Numbered from the stretch's first letter, positions 1-8,316 are shown. The stretch: 64,000 nucleotides of DNA from Lewinellaceae bacterium (GCA_020636375.1 JACJXZ010000004.1:186001-250000); one strand, 5' to 3'. Translations and numbers: made by a program. Notes: generated from the letters alone by a model not told the origin.

Positions 1-23
1 CAGCCGGAAACAGTAGAGAAAGT

Positions 24-76
24 GGAAGTCGGAAGTGGGAAGTGGGAAGCCTTCCGCCTTCCCACTTCCGACTTCC
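24..76. repeat. Inverted repeat upstream of ilvA
   Basis: A 19-base arm (24-42) is the exact reverse complement of 58-76, with a 15-base loop. The arms are built from GGAAGT/ACTTCC units. It ends about 30 bases before the presumed ilvA start. It could be a hairpin or simply one of the low-complexity intergenic repeats common in this genome. Function unknown. Confidence 0.6.
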
Positions 77-108
77 GCTTTCCGCTTTCCGACTTCAAAA
101 ACTTCCCA

Positions 109-1374
109 TGAATATCCAAACCTCCAGTCACAGCCCCGTGATCAGCGTCGAGAACATCTACAGCTACCAAGGTGCGCCTCAAGGGCGTAGTGAAACAGAC
201 GCCCCTGATGTTCAACTACCACCTTTCCCGGCGACTACGGCTGCCGCCTGTACCTCAAGCGGGAGGACATGCAGGCGGTGCGCTCCTACAAAATCCGCGG
301 CGCCTACAACAAGATGGCGACCCTGCCAAAGAAAGACCTTGCCAACGGCGTGGTCTGCGCCAGCGCCGGCAACCACACGCCTGTGGCGTACTTTCGCCTG
401 CCAGCAAATGCAGGTGTACGGCAAAGTATATATGCCCAGCGTGACGCCCCGGCAAAGGTCAAAAAGTTAAGCTCTTCGGAAAGGAGGGTGGAGGTGGTGC
501 TGTTTGGCGACACCTTCGACGACGCCTACCACGAAGCGAAAAAGGATGCGGATGAGAACAAAAAGTATTCATCCACCCCTTCAACGACGAGCGCATCATC
601 GAAGGGCAGGGCACGGTCACCTGGAAATCCTGGAGGACTGCGACCGCTCGCTGGACTACGTCTTCGTCGCCGTCGGCGGCGGCGGTACTGATCTCCTACC
701 TGGGCAGCTACTTCAAGCAGCTGAGCCCCCACACCCGCATCATCGGCGTGGAGCCGGAGGCGCCCCGCCATGTTCGAATCCCTGGCTACCAGCGAGCCGG
801 TCACCCTCAACCAGATCGACAGCTTCGTCGACGGTACTGCCGTGCGCAGGGTAGGGGACCTCACCTTCCGCATCGCCCGGGAAGTGGTGGACGATATGAT
901 CCTGGTGCCCGAGGGCAAGGTGTGCAGCACCATCCCCGCAGCTGTACAACGAGGAGGGCATCGTCGTGGAGCCCGCCGGCGCCCTCACCGTAGCCGCCCT
1001 GGATTTCTACAAAGAACAGATCAAAGGCAAGACCATCGCCTGCGTGGTCAGCGGCAGCAACAACGACATCACCCGCACCGAGGAGATCAAGGAGCGCCCC
1101 TGCTCTACGAAGGTATCAAGCACTACTTTATCATCCGCTTCCCGCAGCGGGCGGCGCCCTGCGCGAGTTCCTCAACAACGCGCCACCTGACGGACGACAT
1201 CACGCACTTCGAGTACACCAAAAAACACAACCGGGAAGCGGTACTTTACTACTGGTGGGCATACAGGTGCAGAAAAGGGAGGATTATGAGGAATTGTTGC
1301 AGCGGATGGATGAGCATAGGATCAATTATCAGACGCTGAACGACCAGCGGATGTTGTTTGACCTGTTGGTGTAG
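109..1374 (+). pseudogene. ilvA: Threonine dehydratase, broken by many frameshifts
   Basis: Threonine ammonia-lyase converts threonine to 2-oxobutanoate, the first step towards isoleucine. Pieces in all three frames line up in family order: the PLP-lysine region (SYKIRGAYNKM, near 280-315), the substrate loop (SAGNH, near 360), the glycine-rich phosphate loop (VAVGGGG, near 670-690), a stretch from MFESLATSEPVTL (770) to CSTI, then EPAGALTVAALDF (970), the C-terminal regulatory part (GIKHYFIIRFPQR, 1115) and the ending RMLFDLLV before TAG at 1374. Total length fits a short-form IlvA of about 420 residues. The start at 109 gives MNIQTSSHSPVISVENIY. Most breaks are one-base losses inside G, C or A runs, so sequencing error is as likely as real decay. 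Identity is sure; the broken state is not. Confidence 0.85.
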
Positions 1375-1381
1375 TTTTTAG

Positions 1382-1427
1382 ACTTGACAAGTTTGCATCG
1401 TGGAATCCGGCGGAAAACTTGTCAAGT
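1382..1427. repeat. Dispersed palindrome, ACTTGACAAGTTT family, copy 1
   Basis: ACTTGACAAGTTT (1382-1394) is the exact reverse complement of AAACTTGTCAAGT (1415-1427). A close copy lies at 9196-9239 with the same GTGG..CCGGCGG centre, and a half-related one at the leuA stop (40021-40062). It follows the ilvA stop directly, so it may act as a transcript-end hairpin, but the recurrence points to a dispersed REP-like repeat. Confidence 0.7.
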
Positions 1428-1492
1428 TTTCCACATTATGCAACTCTTTTGAGCAGCCGCCCGCTTTTGGCATACAACTCCCTGCCCTCATC

Positions 1493-1683
1493 AGAGCATG
1501 TTTGGAGGTAGTCCCCGACACTTTGTGTACGGGGCAGGCTATTTTGGCTGCAAATGCCATTTTTTGGAACCTCACTTTGCCATTTTTTCGCCCCATAGCG
1601 CCGCTATGAAGCTCAAAAATGCCTTCGTGAGAACCCAAAACCTGACATTTTCGCTTCAAAAGCACCACCTCCAAACATGCTCT
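1493..1683. mobile_element. MITE-like element with 17-bp terminal inverted repeats
   Basis: AGAGCATGTTTGGAGGT (1493-1509) is repeated as its exact reverse complement ACCTCCAAACATGCTCT (1667-1683). The 191-bp element has no convincing gene; the open frame across it on the minus strand has no recognisable product. Perfect terminal repeats, small size and intergenic position fit a non-autonomous element. I see no clear target-site duplication, and no related transposase in this window. Confidence 0.6.
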
Positions 1684-1725
1684 CAAAAAAGCGATATTTC
1701 CTGCATATTAAAAATATCGGAATGC

Positions 1726-1790
1726 GTGAAAGATGTAACTCTTTCCAGGATTTGTGTAATGCTTATTTGAGTAGAAGTGAAGATCTTTAC
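1726..1790 (+). promoter_or_regulatory. Shared upstream element, copy A
   Basis: GTGAAAGATGTAACTCTTTC, then GGATTTGTGTAA, matches the block at 5428-5462 at most positions. Both hold two spaced TGTAA words. In both copies a -7-like box starts exactly 49 bases after the ATG of ATGTAACTC: GATCTTTA here (1782-1789), TATCTTTG at 5484-5491. The latter fits the Bacteroidota TAnnTTTG box. It precedes the small membrane protein gene at 1816. Probably a binding site plus promoter for co-regulated stress-type genes. Confidence 0.55.
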
Positions 1791-1815
1791 ACTGTTAAAA
1801 TCTAATAAAAAAAAC

Positions 1816-2040
1816 ATGCAAACAAAAACAATAGCGATCGTACTTATTGCCATTGGAATAATTATGATAGCCTACACCGGATTCAATTATGTCACCACTG
1901 AAACCATAGTGGACATAGGCCCGCTTGAAATAAACAAAGATAAGAACCACTTTGTCCAGTGGTCGCCGGTCATTGGTGTATTGCTACTCGTCGGAGGTGT
2001 TGTGGTATTTGCGCTTAATTATAAAAAGGTTCGAATCTGA
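1816..2040 (+). CDS. Small two-helix membrane protein
   Basis: A 74-residue protein with two hydrophobic helices, about residues 4-24 (IAIVLIAIGIIMIAYTGF) and 49-68 (VIGVLLLVGGVVVFAL), joined by a polar loop with VDIGPLEINKDKNH. No enzymatic motif. I recall similar short proteins in Bacteroidota next to stress-type small genes, but give no function. The in-frame ATG at 1777 is rejected because it lies between the promoter-like box and an A-rich leader and adds a charged N-terminus. It sits behind shared element A and ahead of the 55-residue membrane protein at 2230. Confidence 0.7.
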   Translation: MQTKTIAIVLIAIGIIMIAYTGFNYVTTETIVDIGPLEINKDKNHFVQWSPVIGVLLLVGGVVVFALNYKKVRI

Positions 2041-2129
2041 TATTTCCTCCAAACACGTTCTGAAAAACGGTGTGACAGGAAGGAAATTACATCAACGTAC
2101 CATTGGGTTACACTATTTTAAATTCGATA

Positions 2130-2211
2130 GTGTATTAAATCTGTTGATCTATCCAGCGGACCTGGAGGTCCGCTCTCCATTTGCACTGAAACTTCAACGG
2201 ATTTAATACAC
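2130..2211. repeat. Nested inverted repeat with GCGGACCTGGAGGTCCGC core
   Basis: GTGTATTAAATC (2130-2141) pairs with GATTTAATACAC (2200-2211). Between them lies GCGGACCTGGAGGTCCGC (2156-2173), a near-perfect palindrome. The same GGACCTGGAGGTCC-type word recurs at 7938-7960 and 8034-8051. Looks like a small structured intergenic repeat, perhaps a mobile palindrome inserted in another. Confidence 0.6.
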
Positions 2212-2229
2212 CACCTTAAATTCATCATT

Positions 2230-2397
2230 ATGCCACTCTTAAATATTTTAATTTTATTGGTTGTTGTGGGCGTTGGCCTCTGGCTTGTGAACACATACAT
2301 CCCCATGGATGGCAAGATCAAAAACATCCTGAATGTCGTAGTGGTGATTATTGTTGTCATCTGGCTGCTGCAGGTATTCGGGCTTTTGGGTTCTTGA
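2230..2397 (+). CDS. Thivi_2564-type small membrane protein
   Basis: A 55-residue protein starting MPLLNILILLVVVGVGLWLV, followed by NTYIPMDGKIKNILN and a second hydrophobic helix (VVVVIIVVIWLLQVFGLL). The two-helix layout with the YIPMDGKIK loop matches the Thivi_2564 family of tiny membrane proteins, which are widespread and of unknown function. It is too short for most gene callers. It lies downstream of the 1816 gene, separated by the nested palindrome at 2130-2211. Confidence 0.75.
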   Translation: MPLLNILILLVVVGVGLWLVNTYIPMDGKIKNILNVVVVIIVVIWLLQVFGLLGS

Positions 2398-2457
2398 AAA
2401 AAATGCGAAAATTCATTCACATCTGCTCCGCGAACTGCGGAAATAAAAAACGTTCAA

Positions 2458-2820
2458 ATGAAAAAATCAATTTTAGTACTGGCAATATTCAGCTTTCTTG
2501 CCGGTGCGCTGATCATAAGCTGTGACAGCCCTGCCCAGCGAGTAGAAGCGGCAGAAACCAATGTTGCTGAAGCTAAGGACGATCTGGCTCAGGCTAAACA
2601 AGAATATCTGGAAGATGTCGAAAAGTACAGGCTGCAAACGGCAGAAAAGATCGCGGCCAACAACCAAAGGATCGCCGACTTTAATGTAAAGATCGAAAAG
2701 GAAAAAGCAGAAGCCAAAGCCGAGTACAAAACTAAAGTCGCTGAACAGGCGCCAGAATTTTTATCCCGAGAACATAGAATAGCCGAGGCCGTACTGAAAG
2801 ATTTCAGTACGGCTTTATGA
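2458..2820 (+). pseudogene. Coiled-coil lipoprotein, C-terminally altered
   Basis: The N-terminus has a lipobox-type signal (FLAGALIISC, Cys at about residue 22), then a charged helix typical of a coiled coil (VAEAKDDLAQAKQEYLEDVEKYR, residues about 37-59) running to about residue 97. Related proteins I recall are about 140-150 residues with the helix continuing. Here the reading changes to an unrelated tail (APEFLSREHRIAEAV) and stops at 120 residues, at the edge of a region of gene fragments. It may still be expressed as a shortened lipoprotein; function unknown. Confidence 0.5.
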
Positions 2821-2821
2821 A

Positions 2822-3228
2822 TTGACAGAGGATAAAGGGGATGTGGAATATCTGGGCACCTATCTGAATTTTATAAAGTATTGCCAGCAGCCCGAAGGAT
2901 ATTTTTTGAATTATGTGGATCAGGAACAAAGATTCACCGAGCAAAATGATGCCACCAACCTGGCTGACGCCAATGGAAGAACTATCTGGGCTTTGGGATA
3001 TTTGCTTTCCAGGCGCGCTTTATTGCCGGCAGCATTAATCGCAACCGCTGAAGGCGTTCTGCGGCGGGCATTGCCCCGGATAGAAATGATGCATTCCACC
3101 CGCGCCATGGCTTTTGCTCTGAAAGGTTTGTATTACTGCAACCTCGGAAAAAAATCACCCGAGAATTCCAGCCTCATAAAAATATTGGCTGACCGGTTGG
3201 TTCAAATGTACCGCCATGAATCGGAGCA
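2822..3228 (+). pseudogene. Internal fragment of a glycosidase-like helical protein
   Basis: The frame has no proper start (it opens directly after the previous stop) and reads LNFIKYCQQPEGYFLNYVD, then NLADANGRTIWALGYLLS, ALPRIEMMHSTRAMAFALKGLYY and LADRLVQMYRHESEQ. This fits the middle of an alpha-helical barrel protein found beside glycosyltransferases in Bacteroidota. Both ends are missing. At about 3226-3229 the reading passes straight into a CheB domain in another frame, so a deletion joined two genes. Not functional. Confidence 0.6.
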
Positions 3229-4840
3229 GGGTTGGCAGCCTTGGAGCAATTTCTGGCCAATGTGCCTCCGGATAGCGGAATGGCGTATGTCGTTATTCAG
3301 CATCTTGATCCGACCCAAAAAGGCATGCTGCCGGAATTGCTTCAGCGAATTTCCAAATTAGAGGTTTTTCAGGTAAAGGACCGTATGGCCGTAAAGCCCA
3401 ACTGCGTATATGTAATTCCTCCCAACAAGAGCATGTCGATATTAAAAGGAGTGCTTTACCTTTTTGAACCAGCAGAAACAAGAGGGCTGCGCCTTCCGAT
3501 TGATTTTTTCCTGAGCTCGCTTGCCGACGACCAAAAGGGCATGCCGTCGGTATCATCCTTTCGGGCATGGGCGCCGACGGCAGTTTGGGAATCCATACCA
3601 TCAAAGAAAAAACGGGATCGTGATGGTGCAGGAACCAGAAACAGCACGATTTGACAGCATGCCCCGAAATGCCATCGGTTCTGTGCTTACCGATATGGTG
3701 GTACCCCGCCAGCGAGTTGCCCGAAAAGCTCATTTCGATCCTTAAACACATCTCTGCCGTCAAATCACCGCCGGCGCCGGAGGTTAAAGACAAAAGCGCG
3801 CTCGAAAAAATCATTCTCCTGCTGAGGGTCTATACCGGGAATGACTTTTCGCTCTATAAAAAAATACGATGTACCGCCGCATTGAAAGGCGAATGGAAGT
3901 TCATCATATTGATAAAATAGCTTCTTACGTCCACTTTTTACAGGAAAACCAAAAGGAAGGAGAAATCCTTTTGAAAGAATTGATGATCGGCGTCACTAAT
4001 TTTTTCCGCGATGCTTTAGTATGGGATAAGTTGAAAAAGGAGGTTATTCCGGAAATGATCGCCAATTATGAGGCCGACACCACTTTACGGGCATGGGTGC
4101 CCGGGTGTTCTACAGGGGAAGAGGCTTATTCATTAGCCATCGTGTTCAAAGAAGCACTTGAAAAAACCAAACCGAACAGAAGCTTTTCGTTGCAGATATT
4201 TGCAACCGATCTCGATATGGATGCTATTGAGGCCGCCCGAAAAGGCCTGTTTTCTGCAAATATTGCCTCTGATGTGTCGCCGGAGCGCCTCAACCGCTTT
4301 TTCACGCCAACAGATGATGGCTATCGCGTCAGTACTGAAATAAGAGAAATGATCGTGTTTGCACAACACAACATCATCATGCACCCGCCTTTCACCAGGA
4401 TCGATATCCTTTCGTGCCGCAACCTGCTTATTTACCTGGATACCGAATTGCAAAAGAAATTGCTGGGGCTGTTTTACTTTTGCATTAATCCGGAAGGGAT
4501 TATAGTGCTGGGAAGTTCCGAAACTCCGGGAACACAGAATGCTCTTTTCACACCGGTGGATGCCAAATTGAAAATTTACAAGCGCTCCGATACCATCACG
4601 GCGCCTGAATTAATCGATTTCCCTGCTTCATTTTCCCGCTGCCTTCCGGAAAGCCGTCAAAACAAAGAAAACTGTTGTTCTACACCATATCAAAGTTGTT
4701 ACTAATGGGGATACGGACACCATAAATGTTACCATTCAATGGATTGACAAACCAGCGCCCTTAAACGGCAAGGTAATGATCGTTTTTACGGATGTGCCGG
4801 ATGATGACAACCTCAAACTACCTGAAAACGCAGGGATGAT
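3229..4840 (+). pseudogene. CheB-CheR fusion remnant, 5' truncated and frameshifted
   Basis: The text starts inside a CheB methylesterase domain (GLAALEQFLANVPPDSGMAY, then VIQHLDPTQKGMLPELLQ and VIPPNKSMSIL), lacking the response-regulator-like N-terminus. After frameshifts near 3545, 3700 and 3860 it passes to a CheR methyltransferase (MYRRIERRMEVHHIDKIASY, GVTNFFRD, AWVPGCSTGEEAYSLA, SLQIFATDLD, ILSCRNLLIYLD). After SFSR (about 4635) a linker is missing and VVLHHIKVVTNGDTD...MIVFTDVP follows to about 4800. In the intact family the two domains methylate and demethylate chemotaxis-type signalling proteins. Several deletions plus frameshifts indicate real decay here. Confidence 0.75.
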
Positions 4841-4867
4841 TTTGTCACTAAAAAAAACAATAACGCC

Positions 4868-5419
4868 ATGATTGACGAAGACCTGGATTATACAGATGGC
4901 CAAATGCTGCGCTCAAGAGCCGAAGAGAAACTGAAAGAGGCGCATAAAGAAATGGACGAGCAGGTAAAGGAAACGGACCTGAAAAAGCTTCTGCACGAAC
5001 TGCAGGTGCACCAGATAGAATTTGAAATGCAGAACGAAGCGTTGCGGCAGGCATACGAAGCAGCAGAAGCGGCGCTTAAAAAATACACTATCTTGTACGA
5101 TCTGGCCCCGATGGGCTATCTCACGCTCGATGGCGAAGGCAGTATCCTTGAGCTCAACTTTACGGCCGCCGAAATGCTCGGTGAAAAACGATATAGCTTG
5201 ATAAACAGCAACTTTAAGCTATTCATTTCCAAAGATTCATTGCCTGTATTTAACGATTTTTTCCGTAAGGTATATACCAGCAATACAAAAGAATCGTGCG
5301 AGGTAGTGCTTGGTTATAATGAAAAATTATTATGCCCTGTTTATATGGAAGGCGTAGTCGCCGGCGAAGAGCGGGAATGCCTTTTATCGTTGGTCGATGT
5401 TTCAGGTTTAAAAAAGTAA
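4868..5419 (+). CDS. PAS-domain sensory protein
   Basis: A 183-residue soluble protein. Residues 1-40 are charged, followed by a helical segment (LLHELQVHQIEFEMQNEALRQ, about 40-60) of the kind that precedes PAS domains, then a PAS domain (DLAPMGYLTLDGEGSILELN, AAEMLGEKRYSLINSNFKLF) to about residue 180 ending VDVSGLKK. There is no kinase or output domain. It probably pairs with the neighbouring CheB-CheR protein, now broken, as proteins of this kind often sit together. It appears intact, with ATG at 4868 right after the remnant. Confidence 0.75.
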   Translation: MIDEDLDYTDGQMLRSRAEEKLKEAHKEMDEQVKETDLKKLLHELQVHQIEFEMQNEALRQAYEAAEAALKKYTILYDLAPMGYLTLDGEGSILELNFTAAEMLGEKRYSLINSNFKLFISKDSLPVFNDFFRKVYTSNTKESCEVVLGYNEKLLCPVYMEGVVAGEERECLLSLVDVSGLKK

Positions 5420-5427
5420 TATAATGT

Positions 5428-5492
5428 GTGAAACATGTAACTCTTTCCCGGAATTGTGTAACACTTGCCTTAGCTATAGCAGGTATCTTTGA
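5428..5492 (+). promoter_or_regulatory. Shared upstream element, copy B, with TAnnTTTG box
   Basis: GTGAAACATGTAACTCTTTC and GGAATTGTGTAA match the block at 1726-1761. A perfect Bacteroidota -7 box TATCTTTG lies at 5484-5491, at the same 49-base distance as its counterpart. It would start transcription about 60 bases before the lysine-rich gene at 5558, probably continuing into the OmpA lipoprotein at 5802. Confidence 0.6.
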
Positions 5493-5557
5493 ACAGTGAA
5501 AATTCATCCACCATACTCAATACTTTTCAAAGTATTTGGGAAAATAAATTAAGAACC

Positions 5558-5728
5558 ATGAGTAAAGATAAAGGATCTAAAAACAGCAAAAAAAAGCCCG
5601 CGGATAAATCGGGAGCTAAAAAGAAAGTGTCGGCTTACAAATCGGAAGGTAAAAATGGCCCGCCTGCCGTCGAACCTATTGTCCCCAAAACCGACCCGAA
5701 AAAGGATGGCGGAGGCAAAAAGCGGTAA
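5558..5728 (+). CDS. Small lysine-rich protein
   Basis: A 56-residue, strongly basic, low-complexity protein (MSKDKGSKNSKKKPADKSG, ending PKKDGGGKKR) with no hydrophobic segment. It could bind nucleic acid or be a disordered stress protein; the sequence does not decide. The ATG at 5558 is preferred over the TTG at 5489, which overlaps the promoter box. It lies 73 bases ahead of the OmpA lipoprotein and behind shared element B. Confidence 0.55.
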   Translation: MSKDKGSKNSKKKPADKSGAKKKVSAYKSEGKNGPPAVEPIVPKTDPKKDGGGKKR

Positions 5729-5801
5729 AGTTGCCATTCGACTTCGAGAAGCCGCTAAAATCAACTGACGAGCTTTCTTCGTCAGATCAAAAACAAGCAT
5801 C

Positions 5802-6506
5802 GTGAGAAAAATATTATTTTATTTAATGATGTCCGCTACTTTGTTAGCCGGGTGTAAAAGCACCCAAAAAGCCAAAACCGACGAAACCGAAAAGACGGGC
5901 ATGACCAAGACTGAAAAAGGCGCTGTAATTGGCGCTGCTTCCGGAGCTGTAGTCGGCGGCGTTATTGGCAACAAAAGTAAAAATACTGCCATCGGCGCTA
6001 TCCTGGGCGCCGCTGTGGGCGGCGCAGCAGGGGCCGTTATCGGCCATGAAATGGACAAGCGTGCTGAAAAGATACAGCAGGAGTTAGGAGAAACGGCAAC
6101 AGTGGAACGCGTTGGCGAAGGGATCAAACTGACCTTCGACAGCCAGTTGTTGTTCGAATTCGGCAAATCAGACTTGAAGGAATCCAATAAGAGAGACCTT
6201 CAAAAATTCGCTGAAACCTTGAAACAATATAAGGATACAGACTTGCTGATCGTCGGCCATACGGATAGCCGCGGTTCCGATTCATTCAATCAAACCCTGT
6301 CCACACAACGTGCGGCCGCCGTAGCTGACTATCTCGCCTATTCTGGGGTCAACCGCAGCCGCCTCAGGATACAGGGAGAAGGCGAAAGCCAGCCTGTTGC
6401 TTCAAACGATACCGATCTGGGCCGCGCACAGAATCGCCGGGTCGAGATCGCCGTTTATGCGAATGATACATTGAAATCGCAAGCCCAAAAAGAAGCAGGT
6501 AAATAA
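5802..6506 (+). CDS. OmpA-family lipoprotein with glycine zipper
   Basis: A 234-residue envelope lipoprotein. Signal with lipobox (ATLLAGC, Cys 18), a glycine-zipper segment (about 40-85, GAVIGAASGAVVGGVIG and GAILGAAVGGAAGAVIGHEM), then an OmpA C-terminal peptidoglycan-binding domain (about 105-225) with FGKSDLKE, VGHTDSRGSDSFNQTLS and the end motif GRAQNRRVEIAV. It should anchor the outer membrane to peptidoglycan from the periplasm. The start is GTG at 5802, giving a compact signal peptide. Close in layout to YiaD/YfiB-type proteins. Confidence 0.88.
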   Translation: MRKILFYLMMSATLLAGCKSTQKAKTDETEKTGMTKTEKGAVIGAASGAVVGGVIGNKSKNTAIGAILGAAVGGAAGAVIGHEMDKRAEKIQQELGETATVERVGEGIKLTFDSQLLFEFGKSDLKESNKRDLQKFAETLKQYKDTDLLIVGHTDSRGSDSFNQTLSTQRAAAVADYLAYSGVNRSRLRIQGEGESQPVASNDTDLGRAQNRRVEIAVYANDTLKSQAQKEAGK

Positions 6507-6574
6507 CCCCTTATCCTATACCATCCAGGCTGTTGCCCGGGTGGTATATTTAACAATTCAAAATTAAAAATAAA

Positions 6575-7165
6575 ATGAGACCGAAATATGTTCCTCTCTT
6601 TTTGTTTGTGGCGCTTATGCTGATGAGCCCTATTGCATCTCAGGCCCAGGCCGCGTTTGGAATTCGCGCGGGATTGAACGCCACTAACATTTCCTTTGAC
6701 CTGCTGCCCAACAGAAGCGAACGCATTGGCTTTCACGCGGGCATTTTTGCTGACCTGCCTGTTTCGCCCGATTTTATTTCGATCCAACCCGAAGTGAGCT
6801 ACTCGGTGAAAGGGGCGGCTTTTAAACCCCTGAACGACCGCCGGATCCTGAGCATGGATTATGTTGACCTCCTGCTGCCGGTGGCTTTTAAGTTGGGCCC
6901 TGTTGACGTGCAGGTTGGCCCCTTTGTATCTTATTTGATCTCGACGCCGGATTATGAGGTGTTCAGTGAAAACAGTATCGTGGTCGACGCCTTTAAAAAG
7001 GCCGATGCCGGCCTTACCGGCGGCCTGAGTTACAATTTTAACAAAATGTTTGTTGGCATCCGATACAACCAGGGTTTTGTAGATGTTACCAAAGACAACT
7101 CCCGGCCGTTTTTAGGTAGTGGGAAAAACTCTGTAGGCCAGGTTTCTTTGGGGTACAGGTTCTAG
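6575..7165 (+). CDS. Outer membrane beta-barrel protein (PorT-like family)
   Basis: A 196-residue protein with a signal peptide (LFLFVALMLMSPIASQAQA), then GIRAGLNATNISFD and repeated amphipathic strands (FISIQPEVSYSVKG, DLLLPVAFKLGPVDVQVGPF, GGLSYNFNKMFVGIRYNQG) ending in SLGYRF with terminal Phe, as usual for outer membrane barrels. This fits the small eight-strand beta-barrel family common in Bacteroidota; the substrate is unknown. The TAG stop lies inside the left end of the inverted-repeat element at 7162, so the insertion seems to supply the stop without harming the end. Confidence 0.85.
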   Translation: MRPKYVPLFLFVALMLMSPIASQAQAAFGIRAGLNATNISFDLLPNRSERIGFHAGIFADLPVSPDFISIQPEVSYSVKGAAFKPLNDRRILSMDYVDLLLPVAFKLGPVDVQVGPFVSYLISTPDYEVFSENSIVVDAFKKADAGLTGGLSYNFNKMFVGIRYNQGFVDVTKDNSRPFLGSGKNSVGQVSLGYRF

Positions 7166-7324
7166 TGGTCTGTCAAGCTTAAATTGCAGGGTAATCTATG
7201 GCGTCTTTTGCGGCTGCTTTTCGTTGAAGAACCCTTAGCTAGGCTATGGGCGGGAACCTTCGCCTCAATCAGCCACAAAATACGCGATACCTTACCCCGC
7301 ATTCAAACGTTGACAGACCACTAG
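7162..7324. mobile_element. MITE-like palindromic element, 15-bp terminal repeats
   Basis: CTAGTGGTCTGTCAA (7162-7176) is the exact reverse complement of 7310-7324. Beyond the ends, weaker complementarity continues for about 60 bases per arm (for example TTTTGCGGCTG against TTTTGTGGCTG), so the 163-bp element can fold into one long imperfect hairpin. No gene inside. It lies between the barrel gene and the convergent AraC gene and may double as a terminator for both. Confidence 0.65.
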
Positions 7325-7904
7325 TACAAATCTTCCGCCGGGGTTACAAATCTTCCAGATTGTCCCGGCGTTTTTTTTTTCAGTTTCTTGTAAAAGGAGG
7401 GGGACAGGCCGGTAATTTTTTTGAATTGGTTGGATAAATGCGCTACGCTGCTGTAATGCAGCCTGTAGGAAATCTCCGTGAGGTTAAGATCGTCGTACAA
7501 CAGCAACTCTTTTACCTTTTCAATTTTGTGCATGATGATGAAATGCTGTATGGTGGTGCCTTTCACCTCCGAAAACATATTGGACAGGTAAGTATAATCA
7601 TATCCTAATTTTTCACTGATGTAATCGGAATAATTCACGCTGGGCAATTCATCATCATAATGGATCATTTCGATGATCACATTTTTATTTTTTCGATCAG
7701 AATGGCTCTATGGTCTTCCATCAACTCAAGCCCTGACCTCAACAAAACGATTTTTAATTGTTCGAGCTGCTCGGGCGTGAGGTCGTCCTGTGTCTCAACC
7801 GTACCGAGGTCGACCGTTGCATTTTGTAGCCCCAGCTTTTCCAGCTCTTCTTTCACGACCATTTTGCATCGATGGCTAACCATGTATTTGACATATAATT
7901 TCAT
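7321..7904 (-). pseudogene. AraC-family regulator with one frameshift
   Basis: Two frames together make one regulator of about 193 residues. The first (7904 to 7677) reads MKLYVKYMVSHRCKMVVKEE...ILIEKIKM; the second continues with VIIEMIHYDDELPSVNYSDY and the AraC helix-turn-helix domain (EKLGYDYTYLSNMFSEVKG, LLYDDLNLTEISYRLHYSSV, AHLSNQFKKITGLSPSFYKK). Restoring one A in the A run near 7680 rejoins the frame, so the break may be a homopolymer error. Such short AraC proteins are DNA-binding regulators without an obvious ligand domain. Its target is not evident. Confidence 0.75.
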
Positions 7905-7937
7905 AAATGCAATTAATTCTACTTTGTTAATTTAAAG

Positions 7938-8051
7938 GGAGCGCGGACCTCCAGGTCCGCGATAACCTGCTTCGAGCAGGTTTTTAGTATACATTTGTCT
8001 TTTTAAGAGGCTGCCCGAGGCAGCCTTCGCGGGCCTGGAGGTCCGCGCTCC
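7938..8051. repeat. Structured palindromic element
   Basis: GGAGCGCGGACCTCCAGG (7938-7955) pairs with CCTGGAGGTCCGCGCTCC (8034-8051). Inside are two smaller hairpins, ACCTGCTTCGAGCAGGT near 7965 and GGCTGCCCGAGGCAGCC near 8010. The outer arm shares the GGACCT/AGGTCC word with 2156-2173. A folded RNA or a mobile palindrome is possible; no gene. Confidence 0.6.
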
Positions 8052-8316
8052 AGTACTCGGCCGGCTAAATTTTAAAGTGACAAAGTAGTATTAAGTTGTC
8101 GGACACATTAAATTAACGTATAACTGACCTTTATCCAACTCTTGATCGAAGGTAATTGTCTCCCCCTGGGGAGAGTTCGAGGGTGGATTTTCAAGGGTTT
8201 TCGTTTCCAAGTCCCCCTCCTAACCTCCCCCAAGGGAGGACAATCTGCTTCGATTTTAAGTGGGAAGTAGAGATTGACCGGGATTTTGTGGCATTCTAAA
8301 GCGGGAATTGCTGCCC
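8052..8316. other. Gene-free stretch
   Basis: No supported gene. It holds a CT-rich segment around 8160-8245 with an approximate inverted pair (CTCCCCCTGGGGAGAG-type and CCCCCAAGGGAGG-type words). The open frame on the minus strand through here has no family resemblance. Confidence 0.5.

Noticed and set aside
1378..1686. Minus-strand open frame of 102 codons across the MITE
   Set aside because: Spans an inverted-repeat element and the palindrome at 1382; no coding signature.
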